64,000 nt of DNA from Marinobacter zhejiangensis (lineage in GTDB: Bacteria; Pseudomonadota; Gammaproteobacteria; Pseudomonadales; Oleiphilaceae), in NCBI RefSeq assembly GCF_900114775.1, contig NZ_FOUE01000001.1, positions 186,001-250,000 of the forward strand. The letters run 5' to 3'. The position numbers and the translations under genes are program-made. Each line of letters begins with the position of its first letter. Position 1 is the stretch's first letter. Below, piece by piece: positions 53,202 to 61,866 of this stretch. Under the pieces are notes generated by a model. The model saw only the letters and a list, made by a program, of their open reading frames with translations. It did no database searches and was not told where the DNA came from.

Positions 53202-53527
53202 AGTGTGAGTCACGCCTCCTTAATACTGGCTAGTCCCGGTGTTATTTTATCTGCCCTGCTTTCCATGCGGGTTTGCTACTGCGAGCTGTTGTTCGGTCCT
53301 GGCTCGGCCGAATCGTTATTATGTGCCCATGATGCGGTTCATTTTTAGCATCTTAGCGACGAACTTATAACAAGATGCCCTCTATTCGGCAACATGAACA
53401 CGTATAAAACATGTTGCCCTCTGTTATGCAGCGTATACGCGGCAGCGACGGCCAGTGCCGGTCATCTCCTGGTTGTGGTAGCATCCGCGCTTCCATTCAG
53501 CGCGCCAACCTTGCGGAGAGCTACGCC
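53202..53527. promoter_or_regulatory. Divergent vfr/osmC intergenic region with a 31-base dyad
   Basis: The notable element is GGCAACATG-N13-CATGTTGCC at 53388-53418, a perfect 9-bp inverted repeat whose spacer contains TATAAA, a possible -10 on the plus strand. TGCCCTCT appears in both flanks (53376 and 53415). It sits about 110 bases before the osmC-like start and 190 bases before vfr. No other gene was recognised in this stretch. Confidence 0.55.
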
Positions 53528-53950
53528 ATGAAAGCAACCATCGACTGGTCCGGTAACGCCAGCTTCAAGGCCACCAGCGGCAGTGGTCACACCATCCAGA
53601 TGGATGGACCGCCGGATCATGGCGGCAACAATCTGGGCCCCCGGCCCATGGAATTGCTGCTGATGGGACTGGGCGGTTGCTCCTCTTTCGATGTCATGAG
53701 CATTCTGCAGAAGAGCCGGCAGGACGTCACCGACTGCCGCGCCGAACTTGAGGCCGAACGAGCCGACGCCGTGCCTGCCGTTTTCACCAGGATTCACCTG
53801 CATTTCATCGTGACCGGCAACAACCTGAAAGAGAACCAAGTCAAGCGGGCGGTCAGCCTGTCGGCGGAGAAGTACTGCTCGGCATCCATCATGCTGGAAA
53901 AGGCCGGTGTCGAGATCACCCACAGCTACGAAATCCGCACGCCTGCCTGA
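53528..53950 (+). CDS. OsmC/YhfA-family protein
   Basis: 140 residues. MKATIDWSGNASFKATSGSGH and GPRPMELLLMGLGGCSSFDVMSIL carry the first redox Cys, KYCSASIMLEKAG the second. This two-Cys pattern is that of OsmC/Ohr-like peroxiredoxins; the sequence is YhfA-like, and yhfA neighbours crp in E. coli. Peroxide or hydroperoxide reduction is the family's role. ATG 53528 gives the family's usual length; a longer frame upstream is not supported. Confidence 0.88.
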   Translation: MKATIDWSGNASFKATSGSGHTIQMDGPPDHGGNNLGPRPMELLLMGLGGCSSFDVMSILQKSRQDVTDCRAELEAERADAVPAVFTRIHLHFIVTGNNLKENQVKRAVSLSAEKYCSASIMLEKAGVEITHSYEIRTPA

Positions 53951-53969
53951 GCCTCTGGCCACAGCTACG

Positions 53970-54000
53970 GAGCCGCTCCGGAAGCCCTCACGGGCGGCTC
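53970..54000 (+). terminator. Hairpin after the osmC-like gene
   Basis: GAGCCGC and GCGGCTC form a perfect 7-bp stem 19 bases after the stop. A second small stem, CGACC-TGCT-GGTCG (54018-54031), is followed by CACGTTTTC. Neither has a long T run. Confidence 0.45.
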
Positions 54001-54225
54001 TGACAAGCCTTCCTTAACGACCTGCTGGTCGCACGTTTTCAGGCACCGAAAATGTTGTTTGCAAACCCTATCCAAAGACATGTCCGGTGTGCATAATACG
54101 CACCCTTCTCCGCCGGATCTGCACAAAAGGTAATCAACTCGGTCAGTGTTCGGTGGCGGCCTTGTGTGAGGTGTACTAACACACCATCATTGTCTTTTAT
54201 CTCCAAACTGTTGGGGGGGCTGAAT

Positions 54226-55017
54226 ATGGAAACCAAACTGCAGTTGCATGGTTTCAACAACCTGACCAAATCTCTGAGCTTCAATATCTACGATATCTGT
54301 TACGCACAGACCGAAGAACAGCGCGAAGCGTACATCGATTACATTGACGAGATGTACAACGCCGAACGTCTGACCCAGATCCTGTCGGATGTGGTCAAGA
54401 TCATTGGCGCAAACATCCTCAATATCGCTCGTCAGGACTACGAGCCCCACGGTGCGTCCGTCACCATGCTGATTGCCGAGCATGAAGTGACCGGTCCCGA
54501 GGCCAACAACGAGGAATCTCCTGGCCCGCTGCCGGATACCATCGTTGCACACCTGGACAAGAGCCACGTTACTGTTCACACCTACCCGGAAAGCCACCCC
54601 CACGAGGGCATCAGCACTTTCCGCGCCGACATCGACGTGTCCACCTGTGGCCTGATTTCGCCGCTGAAAGTACTGAACTACCTGATCCACAGCTTCGATT
54701 CCGATGTGGTGACGGTCGATTACCGGGTGCGCGGCTTCACCCGTGATGTCGATGGCACCAAGCACTACATCGACCATGACATCAACTCGATCCAGAACTA
54801 TCTGACCGAGGACACCCAGAACGCCTATCAGATGATCGACGTCAACGTGTATCAGGAAAACCTGTTCCACACCAAGATGATGCTGAAGGAGTTCAACCTC
54901 GATAACTATGTGTTCGGGGTCAATGCCAGCGATCTGGATCCGGTGGAAGCCAAGTCCATTGAGGATCGGCTGAAGCAGGAAATGCTGGAGATCTTCTACT
55001 CCCGCAACATGGCCTGA
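54226..55017 (+). CDS. speD: S-adenosylmethionine decarboxylase proenzyme
   Basis: Makes the aminopropyl donor for spermidine. The 263-residue proenzyme of the E. coli type is expected to self-cleave before Ser113 ([18 protein letters not shown]), giving the pyruvoyl group; E. coli cleaves at the corresponding Lys111-Ser112. [28 protein letters not shown] is the conserved core with the catalytic Cys. ATG 54226 follows a GGGGGG ribosome site. The 208 bases before it contain a short dyad GGTGT-N6-ACACC (54170-54185). Confidence 0.96.
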   Translation: METKLQLHGFNNLTKSLSFNIYDICYAQTEEQREAYIDYIDEMYNAERLTQILSDVVKIIGANILNIARQDYEPHGASVTMLIAEHEVTGPEANNEESPGPLPDTIVAHLDKSHVTVHTYPESHPHEGISTFRADIDVSTCGLISPLKVLNYLIHSFDSDVVTVDYRVRGFTRDVDGTKHYIDHDINSIQNYLTEDTQNAYQMIDVNVYQENLFHTKMMLKEFNLDNYVFGVNASDLDPVEAKSIEDRLKQEMLEIFYSRNMA

Positions 55018-55025
55018 GCCATCCG

Positions 55026-55070
55026 CAAGCGGTGAGGACAACCCTCACCGCTTGTTCAGTTTTTCTGAAC
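55026..55070 (+). terminator. Terminator pair after speD
   Basis: CAAGCGGTGAGG and CCTCACCGCTTG form a perfect 12-bp stem with a 5-base loop, followed directly by a second hairpin GTTCAG-TTTTT-CTGAAC. Together they should end the speD transcript. Confidence 0.85.
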
Positions 55071-55162
55071 AAGCCTTCCAAATCTCTCCGATTTCTTCCC
55101 TCCTCTGTTCCCTGTCTAATAGCTCCATCGCCTAGAGCTACACAAACGGGAGCAAACCTGTC

Positions 55163-55765
55163 ATGCAAAATATCCTCGTCATCACCGCCAGTATTTTTGG
55201 TCAAAATGGTCAATCGTCACAACTGGTCACCAAGACCCTGAACAAGCTGACCCGACAGCACCCGGACGCACAGGTTACCGTGCGCGACCTGGCCAAAGAG
55301 CCGGTGCCACACCTTGATGCCGAACGCTTTGGCGCCTTCCTGTCAGCCCAGGGCGAACCTACGGCTGAACAAGCGGCAGTACTGACCTATTCCGATGAGT
55401 TGATCGCTGAGCTGAAGCGAGCCGATGCCGTGGTACTCGGCGTGCCCATGTACAACTTCGGCGTGCCCTCAGTGCTGAAGGCTTACTTCGACCATATTGC
55501 CCGGGCAGGCGTGACCTTCCGCTACACTGAAAATGGCCCGCAAGGTTTGCTGGAAGACAAGCCGGTGTATGTACTGGCCGCCCGTGGCGGCATCTACTCT
55601 GGCACACCGAATGACAGCCAGACGCCATTCCTGCGAAGTTTCCTGGGTTTCCTTGGGCTCACCAGTGTCGAGTTTGTCTACGCCGAAGGCCTGAACATGG
55701 GCGACGACCAGAAAGCCCAGGCCCTGGACAAAGCCGATACCCATATTGACGCGCTGACCGCCTGA
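55163..55765 (+). CDS. azoR: FMN-dependent NADH-azoreductase
   Basis: 200-residue flavodoxin-fold oxidoreductase that reduces azo compounds and quinones. The start ILVITASIFGQNGQSSQLV is the FMN phosphate loop, VLGVPMYNFGVPSVLKAYFDHIARAGVTFRYTENGPQGLL is the family core and LAARGGIYSG the second FMN contact. The upstream region has a TAGCTC-N9-GAGCTA dyad (55120-55140). Followed 39 bases later by pirin. Confidence 0.92.
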   Translation: MQNILVITASIFGQNGQSSQLVTKTLNKLTRQHPDAQVTVRDLAKEPVPHLDAERFGAFLSAQGEPTAEQAAVLTYSDELIAELKRADAVVLGVPMYNFGVPSVLKAYFDHIARAGVTFRYTENGPQGLLEDKPVYVLAARGGIYSGTPNDSQTPFLRSFLGFLGLTSVEFVYAEGLNMGDDQKAQALDKADTHIDALTA

Positions 55766-55804
55766 CGGTCAGTTCCGCCAACCCGAACAAACAGGAGGTG
55801 TCAT

Positions 55805-56650
55805 ATGACAGCACGTACCATCAGGCAAGTTATTCCAGCCATGGAAACCTCCGACGGTGCCGGTGTGCGCATCAAACGCTCGCTCGGCCAAAGCCAGGCA
55901 GCCCGCATGGACCCGTACCTGATGCTGGATGAGTTCGGCTCGGATCAGGCCGCCGACTACATTGCCGGTTTTCCGGCCCACCCTCACCGGGGCTTCGAGA
56001 CGGTGACCTACATGATCGAAGGTCACATGCTCCACGAAGACCACCTGGGGAATCGCGGCAACCTGAAAAACGGCGGTGTGCAGTGGATGACGGCCGGCCG
56101 AGGCATTATTCATTCGGAAATGCCGCAGCAGGAAGAAGGCATGATGCGGGGCTTCCAGCTCTGGCTCAACCTGCCCGCCGCGGAGAAGATGAAAGCCGCG
56201 GGCTACCGGGACATCCAGCCCGGAGACATTCCCGAACTGGAGCTCAATGGCAGCACCATCAAGCTGATTGCCGGCAGCCTTGAGATTGATGGCCAGCAGC
56301 ACCAGGGTGCGGTCAGCGGTGGCACCACCAAGCCGCTCTATCTGGACATAGAACTGGCCGCCAACGGTGAACTGTCCCTGCCAGTAGCCAGCGAGCTGAA
56401 TGCGATGGTGTATGTGTACGAGGGCAGCGCTGCGGTTGCAGGCAGTGACCTGCGCAAGAGTGCCGCTACCGTGCTCGACGATGGCGACAGCGTGACCCTG
56501 CAGGGTGGCCCCGGCGGTGCCCGCCTGCTGCTCATCGCCGGTAAACCCATCAACGAGCCGATCGTGCAGTACGGCCCGTTCGTGATGAACAGCCGCGAAG
56601 AAATCGAGCAGGCGCTTCAGGACTACCGGGACGGCCGTCTGACGGCATGA
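55805..56650 (+). CDS. Pirin-family protein
   Basis: 281-residue bicupin. N-terminal metal ligands in FPAHPHRGFETVTYMIEG and HEDHLGNRG, with RGIIHSEMPQQEEGMMRGFQLWLNL. Bacterial pirins include quercetinases and redox-related regulators of carbon flux; which type this is cannot be said. A strong AGGAGGTG ribosome site is present. With the azoreductase it forms a frequent pirin/azoreductase pairing of oxidative-stress genes. Confidence 0.92.
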   Translation: MTARTIRQVIPAMETSDGAGVRIKRSLGQSQAARMDPYLMLDEFGSDQAADYIAGFPAHPHRGFETVTYMIEGHMLHEDHLGNRGNLKNGGVQWMTAGRGIIHSEMPQQEEGMMRGFQLWLNLPAAEKMKAAGYRDIQPGDIPELELNGSTIKLIAGSLEIDGQQHQGAVSGGTTKPLYLDIELAANGELSLPVASELNAMVYVYEGSAAVAGSDLRKSAATVLDDGDSVTLQGGPGGARLLLIAGKPINEPIVQYGPFVMNSREEIEQALQDYRDGRLTA

Positions 56651-56710
56651 ACCTGACTCCCTCGAGCCGCTGCCTGGAAGAACCGGGCAGCGGTTTTCCG
56701 CGGAACTGGC

Positions 56711-57010
56711 TCAGGAGCCCAGCCGGCTGCATATCTCGCGGTACTTTTCCTGCTCACTCAGGCATTGATCACTCAGTATATCCGCCAGCCAGTCACAACG
56801 AATATCCCGGATAAACTCATCGTATCGCGCCATGGCCTTCAGACCGTCCATGGTAAACATCCCTTCCCCGCCCCCGGCAGCAACACCTTTGCCGATCACT
56901 TCACCCGCCCTGAAGGCATAGCCGTCGCCGGTTTCAACCAGATACAGGTAGTGAACCTCAGGAGGGTTTCTATCGGGATAGCAAGCTTCCGCAATCAAGT
57001 GCGACGTCAT
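56711..57010 (-). CDS. Small protein of unknown function next to phosphoribulokinase
   Basis: 99 residues from ATG 57010 (a TTG at 57037 would extend it into the prk-like gene). The sequence HYLYLVETGDGYAFRAGEVIGKGVAAGGGEGMFTMDGLKAMARY lacks a domain I can name; it is acidic and soluble. A shared strand and 19-base gap to the kinase suggest one transcript. Codon use looks normal for the region. Confidence 0.55.
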   Translation of the reverse strand: MTSHLIAEACYPDRNPPEVHYLYLVETGDGYAFRAGEVIGKGVAAGGGEGMFTMDGLKAMARYDEFIRDIRCDWLADILSDQCLSEQEKYREICSRLGS

Positions 57011-57029
57011 CTCAGTTTCTGCATCCTGT

Positions 57030-57896
57030 TCAGGCAAATGGCTTCTGTGCCATCAGGTGCAACACCATGGGGCGCAGGATCAGGTCCATGGCCAGCGACA
57101 GCTTGGGACCGGGAATGACCAGAGTATCTCGGCGGGAAACCGAGCTGCCGGCAATCATCTGCAGCAGGTAGGGGAAGTCCACCTCACTGGGATCACGGAA
57201 ACGAATCACCACCATGCTTTCCTCTTCCGTCGGCACGTCCCGGGCCACGAAGGGGTTGGAGGTATCCACCAGCGGGATGCGCTGGAAGTTGACGTGGGTA
57301 TGGGAAAACTGGGGCACGATGTCGTGCACGTAGTCGTCCATACGGTTGATGATGGTTTTCACCACCGCATCCTGGGAGTAGCCGCGCTTGAACGTATCGC
57401 GGTGGATCTTCTGGATCCATTCCAGGTTGACGATGGGCACCACGCCGATCAACAGATCCACGTATTGGGACGTGTTGTAGATATCGCTGACGACCCCACC
57501 ATGCAGGCCTTCATAGAACAGCAGGTCGGTATTGGCGGGTAACTGTGCCCAGGGGGTGAAGGTGCCAGGCTTGTGGCCGGCCTGGATCAAAGCCTGGTCG
57601 TCGTCATGAACATAGTGGCGACACTGGCCGTTGCCGGTGTGGCCGTAGTCGTAGAACAACGCTTCCAACTTATCGATATGGTTGGCCGCAAGGGCGAAGT
57701 GGTTACGTTCACCAAACTGGCCCTTGGCCGCCAGCCGCGCCATTTGCTCACGGGTATAGCGGTGAAAGCTGTCACCGCTGACCATCGCCGCAACCAGCCC
57801 TTCACTGGCGAACAGCCGACCGAACACCTGGCCGGTGGTCGTGGTACCTGCGCCGGAGGAACCGGTAACCGCAATAATGGGATGACGTTTTGACAT
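57030..57896 (-). CDS. Phosphoribulokinase (orphan, PrkB type)
   Basis: 288 residues. P-loop GSSGAGTTTTGQVF (the prokaryotic Prk variant), VSGDSFHRYTREQM (catalytic Asp and His), FYEGLHGG, and DLLIGVVPIVNLEWIQKIHRD. The family phosphorylates ribulose 5-phosphate in the Calvin cycle, but no RubisCO gene is in the window and the gene sits near crp and osmC-like genes, as E. coli prkB does. The role in such non-autotrophs is not settled. ATG 57896 starts a normal-length protein. Confidence 0.92.
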   Translation of the reverse strand: MSKRHPIIAVTGSSGAGTTTTGQVFGRLFASEGLVAAMVSGDSFHRYTREQMARLAAKGQFGERNHFALAANHIDKLEALFYDYGHTGNGQCRHYVHDDDQALIQAGHKPGTFTPWAQLPANTDLLFYEGLHGGVVSDIYNTSQYVDLLIGVVPIVNLEWIQKIHRDTFKRGYSQDAVVKTIINRMDDYVHDIVPQFSHTHVNFQRIPLVDTSNPFVARDVPTEEESMVVIRFRDPSEVDFPYLLQMIAGSSVSRRDTLVIPGPKLSLAMDLILRPMVLHLMAQKPFA

Positions 57897-57912
57897 AGCG
57901 GCGGGCTCGATC

Positions 57913-60900
57913 TCAGTTGACACTATCCAGCAGGCGGGGCTTCTCAACCACGTAGCCCTGGGCGTAATCCACGCCCAGCTGGCGTAGGGTATCCAGCACA
58001 TCCCGGGTTTCGACGTGGGAAGCAATCACTTCACGGTTCATGTAGTGGGCCAGTTCGACAATGGATGCGACCATGGCGCGGTCGGCCTGATTGCTGGCGA
58101 TCTGCGCGGTAAAGGAACCGTCCAGTTTGATCAGGTCCACCGGCAGCCGGCGCATGAACTGATAGGATGACGCCCCGGTGCCGTAGCTGCCCAGACAGAA
58201 GCGGCAACCCAGTTCCTTCATCTCTTCGATGAACTCCACCACACTTTCAATATCGTTGATTGAAGCGGCCTCGGTGATCTCAAACCACAGACGCTCGATC
58301 GGCGCGTTCTTTTCGCTCAGCTTGTCGTAGATAAACTCCAGCAGCGACTCGTCGTTGAGTGAGTAACCCGACAGGTTGATGCACACACCTCCCAGCTGCT
58401 CCGCCCGGAGCTCGGACTCCCGCAGCCAGTCAAGCAGGTGCCCAACCACCCAACGATCCACCGCCTGCATCTGGTTGTAGCGCTCCGCAGTGCGGACAAA
58501 ATCACTGCCGGTAATCAGGTTCCCCTGATCGTCATACATACTGATCAGGATTTCATGCTGGGTTGCCATGCGGGTTCTCGCATGCAGCGGGATGATCTTC
58601 TGGCAACGCAGCAGCATCCGCTCCTCATCAAGATCTCCGAGGCTTGCCAGCTTGGCGGCGATTTGTTCCTGGCGATTGCGGTCACCTTCTGCCGCAGTGT
58701 AGGTTGCGACCCGAGCGTTGCCCAGCTGTTTGGCTTGCTTGCAGGCTTCATCAGCAGCCCTCAACCAGCGTTCCGGCGTGGACAACACCGGCAATGCCGG
58801 TGCCAGCCCTGCATTGGCCGACAAGTGGTAAACCCGGTCGTCATGTTTAATGACCATGGCTTCAACAGCCGCAATAATCGCCCGGGCATCAGCTTCCGCC
58901 GTTTCTGTCGGCAGCAGGAAGCCGAACTCATTCCCCGCCAGGCGTGCCAACGGCATACCGTCGCCAACCCGCTGCTCCAGTACCTTGGCGGCGTCTTTCA
59001 AGGCCTCATCCCCGGCTTGATAGCCAGCGGTATCATTGAGCAAACGGAACTGACGCAGGTCGAGAATCACCAGGGTACGTTCATCTTCATGGCGGGCCAG
59101 CTGCTGCTCCAGCATCCGTTCAAATTCCCGCCGCGCCAGCAACCCGGTCAGTTCGTCATGTGTAGAGGCCCAGGACAATTGATCGTAGACCTTGCGTACC
59201 ATCCGGTCGATGCTCTCGTCCACCAGCGGCCGGTCGTACTGGCTGTCCGGGACGATCACCCCCCGCTTCATCTGCCGCGCCAGATCCGCCAGCTCCAACT
59301 CCACCACTCTCATGCCTTGATGGTTGACGAATACAAAGCGACTGAAGCCCCGGGCAATCCACACCAGGCGAATGTACTGAACCGAGTCCGGATTGTCCTG
59401 ATCCCGCAGCCAGTCACCGGTGCGCAGTTGCTGAGCCCGGCTGATCCAGCGCTGAAGGCTGCGCTGCTCCCGCTCCGAGGCGTCGCCCACCGCCGGCTTC
59501 GGGGTGCGCTCTGGTGCCACATCAACAAATTCCGCCGTCACCGCCCCCGGTGCCCGCACCAGGAACTGCTTGAGCTGCTCACGGATCTGTGACGGCGGCA
59601 TATGGTTGCTGGATATCGATGCCAAACCGTCCTGAATGACCCGCAACAACTCCGGCAAATTGATGGCGCTGTCCGGGTCTTCCCCAAACGCCAGCAGCGA
59701 GTCAATGACGGACAGGTAGTCCTGCCACAGCTGGCTGTCCTCACCCTGGCGAATCCAGGTCAGGGACAGCAAATCCCGCCAGCCACCGTTCAACAGGCTA
59801 AGTACAACTTTAGGTACCTGACGTCCACTCAGCCGTTGATCAAGGGCCGCTGCGACGGCGGTTTTGGAATCTGCAACTTTCTGGCCACCTTCCGCCGCTG
59901 CGGTAACCCGCTCCACGTTGCGCCGGTACACCAGATTCTGACGTTCAATCAGGCCGTCCAGCTCCTGCACCGCCTGCTCGAATATGCCGGTATCCTGCTC
60001 GAATTCGTTGACAATCCGCTGCACCAGCTCCGAGACCCGCCGCTGGGTGACCGGGTTGACCCGCCCGCCCTTCACACTCAGCTGCGCGAGACGATCAATG
60101 ACGCCACGGACGGGGCTGCTGGTGTCTTCAAAGAAGGAAGGGTCCCGCATCACGACCTTCAGGACTGGCACTTCCAACTGGCGTAACTGCTGCTGGGCTG
60201 ACTGGCTCAACCGCGGGCTTTCCACGACGGAACCGAAGAACCGATCAACAACGTCCAGCACTTCCTGCTGGTCGTTATCCAGGCGGGTGTCCCCAGACTC
60301 ACGGACGTGGCCGATCACCCGTTCCCGCAAGGAAGCCGCTGCCTCACCAGCCACCGGTTCGGCGACCTGCAACTGCTGGAGCTGGCGCTGATATTCACCG
60401 GCCGACAGCGGTCGGGCATTGGGCGCAAACCTCACCGGTTCCAGATCACCATAAGCGAGGCGGCTGGTACTCAGGGTAGAGAGCAGGTTCCGCACCGTGG
60501 CAAAGGCAGACTGGGCCGCCTGGGTATGCGCCTGAAACCCACGAATACCCTCTGAACGACTGGCGCCGCCCACCATGGCACCAACCGGCTCCTTCTGAGC
60601 AGGTTCTGCGGATTTTGCCTGCGGGGGTTCAGCGACGGGTGGCGCCGGCTCTGCAATGGCTTTCGCAGGCTTACGGGGGTCTGGCTCAGAACGGGTGGAG
60701 CGGCGTTCGCTCAGGTATTTGCTGAGATCCAGGTCCGGCAAGACCCCATGGCGGATCAGGATCTGGTTAAGCTCCTCGTACAGAGGAGCCAGGTGATTGA
60801 GCACAGTGGCCTCGAACGCCTTCAGACAAACCTTCTCGACCGCACGGCTGGCTTTCATCAACGCCAGCCCTGCGTGGAAGGCCTCGCAGATCAGTGCGGG

Positions 60901-61692
60901 GCCGAGCGGGTTCTGGTGCCCGGTATCGTTGCTTACGGACAGTCGGTCCAGGCGGAGCTTGAGCTGCAACAACTCCCCCCGATACAGGGTATCCGCCTTG
61001 GTCACCATCACCCGCAAGGTTAGCCAGTCCTCAAACTCGCCCTTGTCCACCAGCGACAGTTCTGCCCCTGGCGGCCCCTGGGGCACCGGTTTCAGGGGTG
61101 ACTGCAAAGACTGCTGCATGTGATGCCAGATGATCTTTCTACGCGCCGCCAAGACGCCGGTGGCATCCATATAATCATTGGCCTGCCGGTCACTGGAGGC
61201 ATGCTGGGCAGCTTTCTCAAGCGCCGACAGCATACTCGGGAAACAGGCATCCATCAGGGGTTCGATGTACTGCACCACCGCCCTGGCGCACTGGTGCAAG
61301 ATAAACTGTACTCGCTCGTTGGGCGGTCTCAGCAGCGACCGTTCCATCGATTGACCGCCCCCACAAAGCTGCAGCATCGCCGCCACCGCCTCGGGGTTGG
61401 AGCGGGCGAAGACCACCCCCATGGCACCGGCCATGCGCCGAATTACGCTAACCGTGATTTCATGGCGGGAACGGCCGTCTGCCTCCCTGAACCGAAGGGT
61501 AATCAGGTTGTTGCTGGAAAGCCCCAGGGCCTGCTGCAGTTTGCGCTCGGTATCTCCGGAATACCGGACAAACAGGCCTTCGGCACAGAAATCGGCAATC
61601 TGGCACGGTAAACTAATGCCATCTTCCAGAACTAACTGGGCGGCGAGTTTAATGGCTTTACGGGGACTGGAGCGTCGTTCCTTCGATACCAT
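57913..61692 (-). CDS. PilZ-DUF1631-GGDEF-EAL protein with degenerate catalytic sites
   Basis: 1259 residues, soluble. An N-terminal PilZ-like part (about 1-105) has RSSPR (RxxxR) and ADFCAEG, where the usual D-x-S-x-x-G has Cys for Ser. A long DUF1631 region (about 110-800) follows, then GGDEF (about 830-985) and EAL (about 1000-1255). The GGDEF signature is AGNEF (first Gly and catalytic Asp changed), and EAL reads EIL with LDDFGTG replaced by LGSYGTG, removing both metal-site Asp; IKLDG is retained. It is therefore probably a c-di-GMP receptor or scaffold rather than an enzyme. The stop lies 17 bases before the prk-like gene. Confidence 0.9.
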   Translation of the reverse strand: MVSKERRSSPRKAIKLAAQLVLEDGISLPCQIADFCAEGLFVRYSGDTERKLQQALGLSSNNLITLRFREADGRSRHEITVSVIRRMAGAMGVVFARSNPEAVAAMLQLCGGGQSMERSLLRPPNERVQFILHQCARAVVQYIEPLMDACFPSMLSALEKAAQHASSDRQANDYMDATGVLAARRKIIWHHMQQSLQSPLKPVPQGPPGAELSLVDKGEFEDWLTLRVMVTKADTLYRGELLQLKLRLDRLSVSNDTGHQNPLGPALICEAFHAGLALMKASRAVEKVCLKAFEATVLNHLAPLYEELNQILIRHGVLPDLDLSKYLSERRSTRSEPDPRKPAKAIAEPAPPVAEPPQAKSAEPAQKEPVGAMVGGASRSEGIRGFQAHTQAAQSAFATVRNLLSTLSTSRLAYGDLEPVRFAPNARPLSAGEYQRQLQQLQVAEPVAGEAAASLRERVIGHVRESGDTRLDNDQQEVLDVVDRFFGSVVESPRLSQSAQQQLRQLEVPVLKVVMRDPSFFEDTSSPVRGVIDRLAQLSVKGGRVNPVTQRRVSELVQRIVNEFEQDTGIFEQAVQELDGLIERQNLVYRRNVERVTAAAEGGQKVADSKTAVAAALDQRLSGRQVPKVVLSLLNGGWRDLLSLTWIRQGEDSQLWQDYLSVIDSLLAFGEDPDSAINLPELLRVIQDGLASISSNHMPPSQIREQLKQFLVRAPGAVTAEFVDVAPERTPKPAVGDASEREQRSLQRWISRAQQLRTGDWLRDQDNPDSVQYIRLVWIARGFSRFVFVNHQGMRVVELELADLARQMKRGVIVPDSQYDRPLVDESIDRMVRKVYDQLSWASTHDELTGLLARREFERMLEQQLARHEDERTLVILDLRQFRLLNDTAGYQAGDEALKDAAKVLEQRVGDGMPLARLAGNEFGFLLPTETAEADARAIIAAVEAMVIKHDDRVYHLSANAGLAPALPVLSTPERWLRAADEACKQAKQLGNARVATYTAAEGDRNRQEQIAAKLASLGDLDEERMLLRCQKIIPLHARTRMATQHEILISMYDDQGNLITGSDFVRTAERYNQMQAVDRWVVGHLLDWLRESELRAEQLGGVCINLSGYSLNDESLLEFIYDKLSEKNAPIERLWFEITEAASINDIESVVEFIEEMKELGCRFCLGSYGTGASSYQFMRRLPVDLIKLDGSFTAQIASNQADRAMVASIVELAHYMNREVIASHVETRDVLDTLRQLGVDYAQGYVVEKPRLLDSVN

Positions 61693-61866
61693 GGATTACC
61701 TGAAATCTGGCGATGCCGACAACGAATCCGGGAGCATGATGAAAACCCTGGCAAGCTGCCAATGGCCCTGTCGGGTCTCAGGTTCCGATTGCCACTCCGG
61801 CGAGTGATGGCTGTAGTATAGCCATTACCATAACTTAATAAAAAACCTTTGGAATCCGGGAGCCTC

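Noticed and set aside
54039-54284. Minus-strand frame of 81 codons over the speD upstream region
   Set aside because: It overlaps the start of speD and has no ribosome site or recognisable feature.
54187-55041. Minus-strand open frame of 284 codons opposite speD
   Set aside because: speD on the plus strand has its self-cleavage site and full length; the antisense product is Val/Gly/His-rich and unmatched.
57030-57896. Calvin-cycle operon
   Set aside because: The phosphoribulokinase is alone; no RubisCO, sedoheptulose bisphosphatase or cbb genes are in the window.
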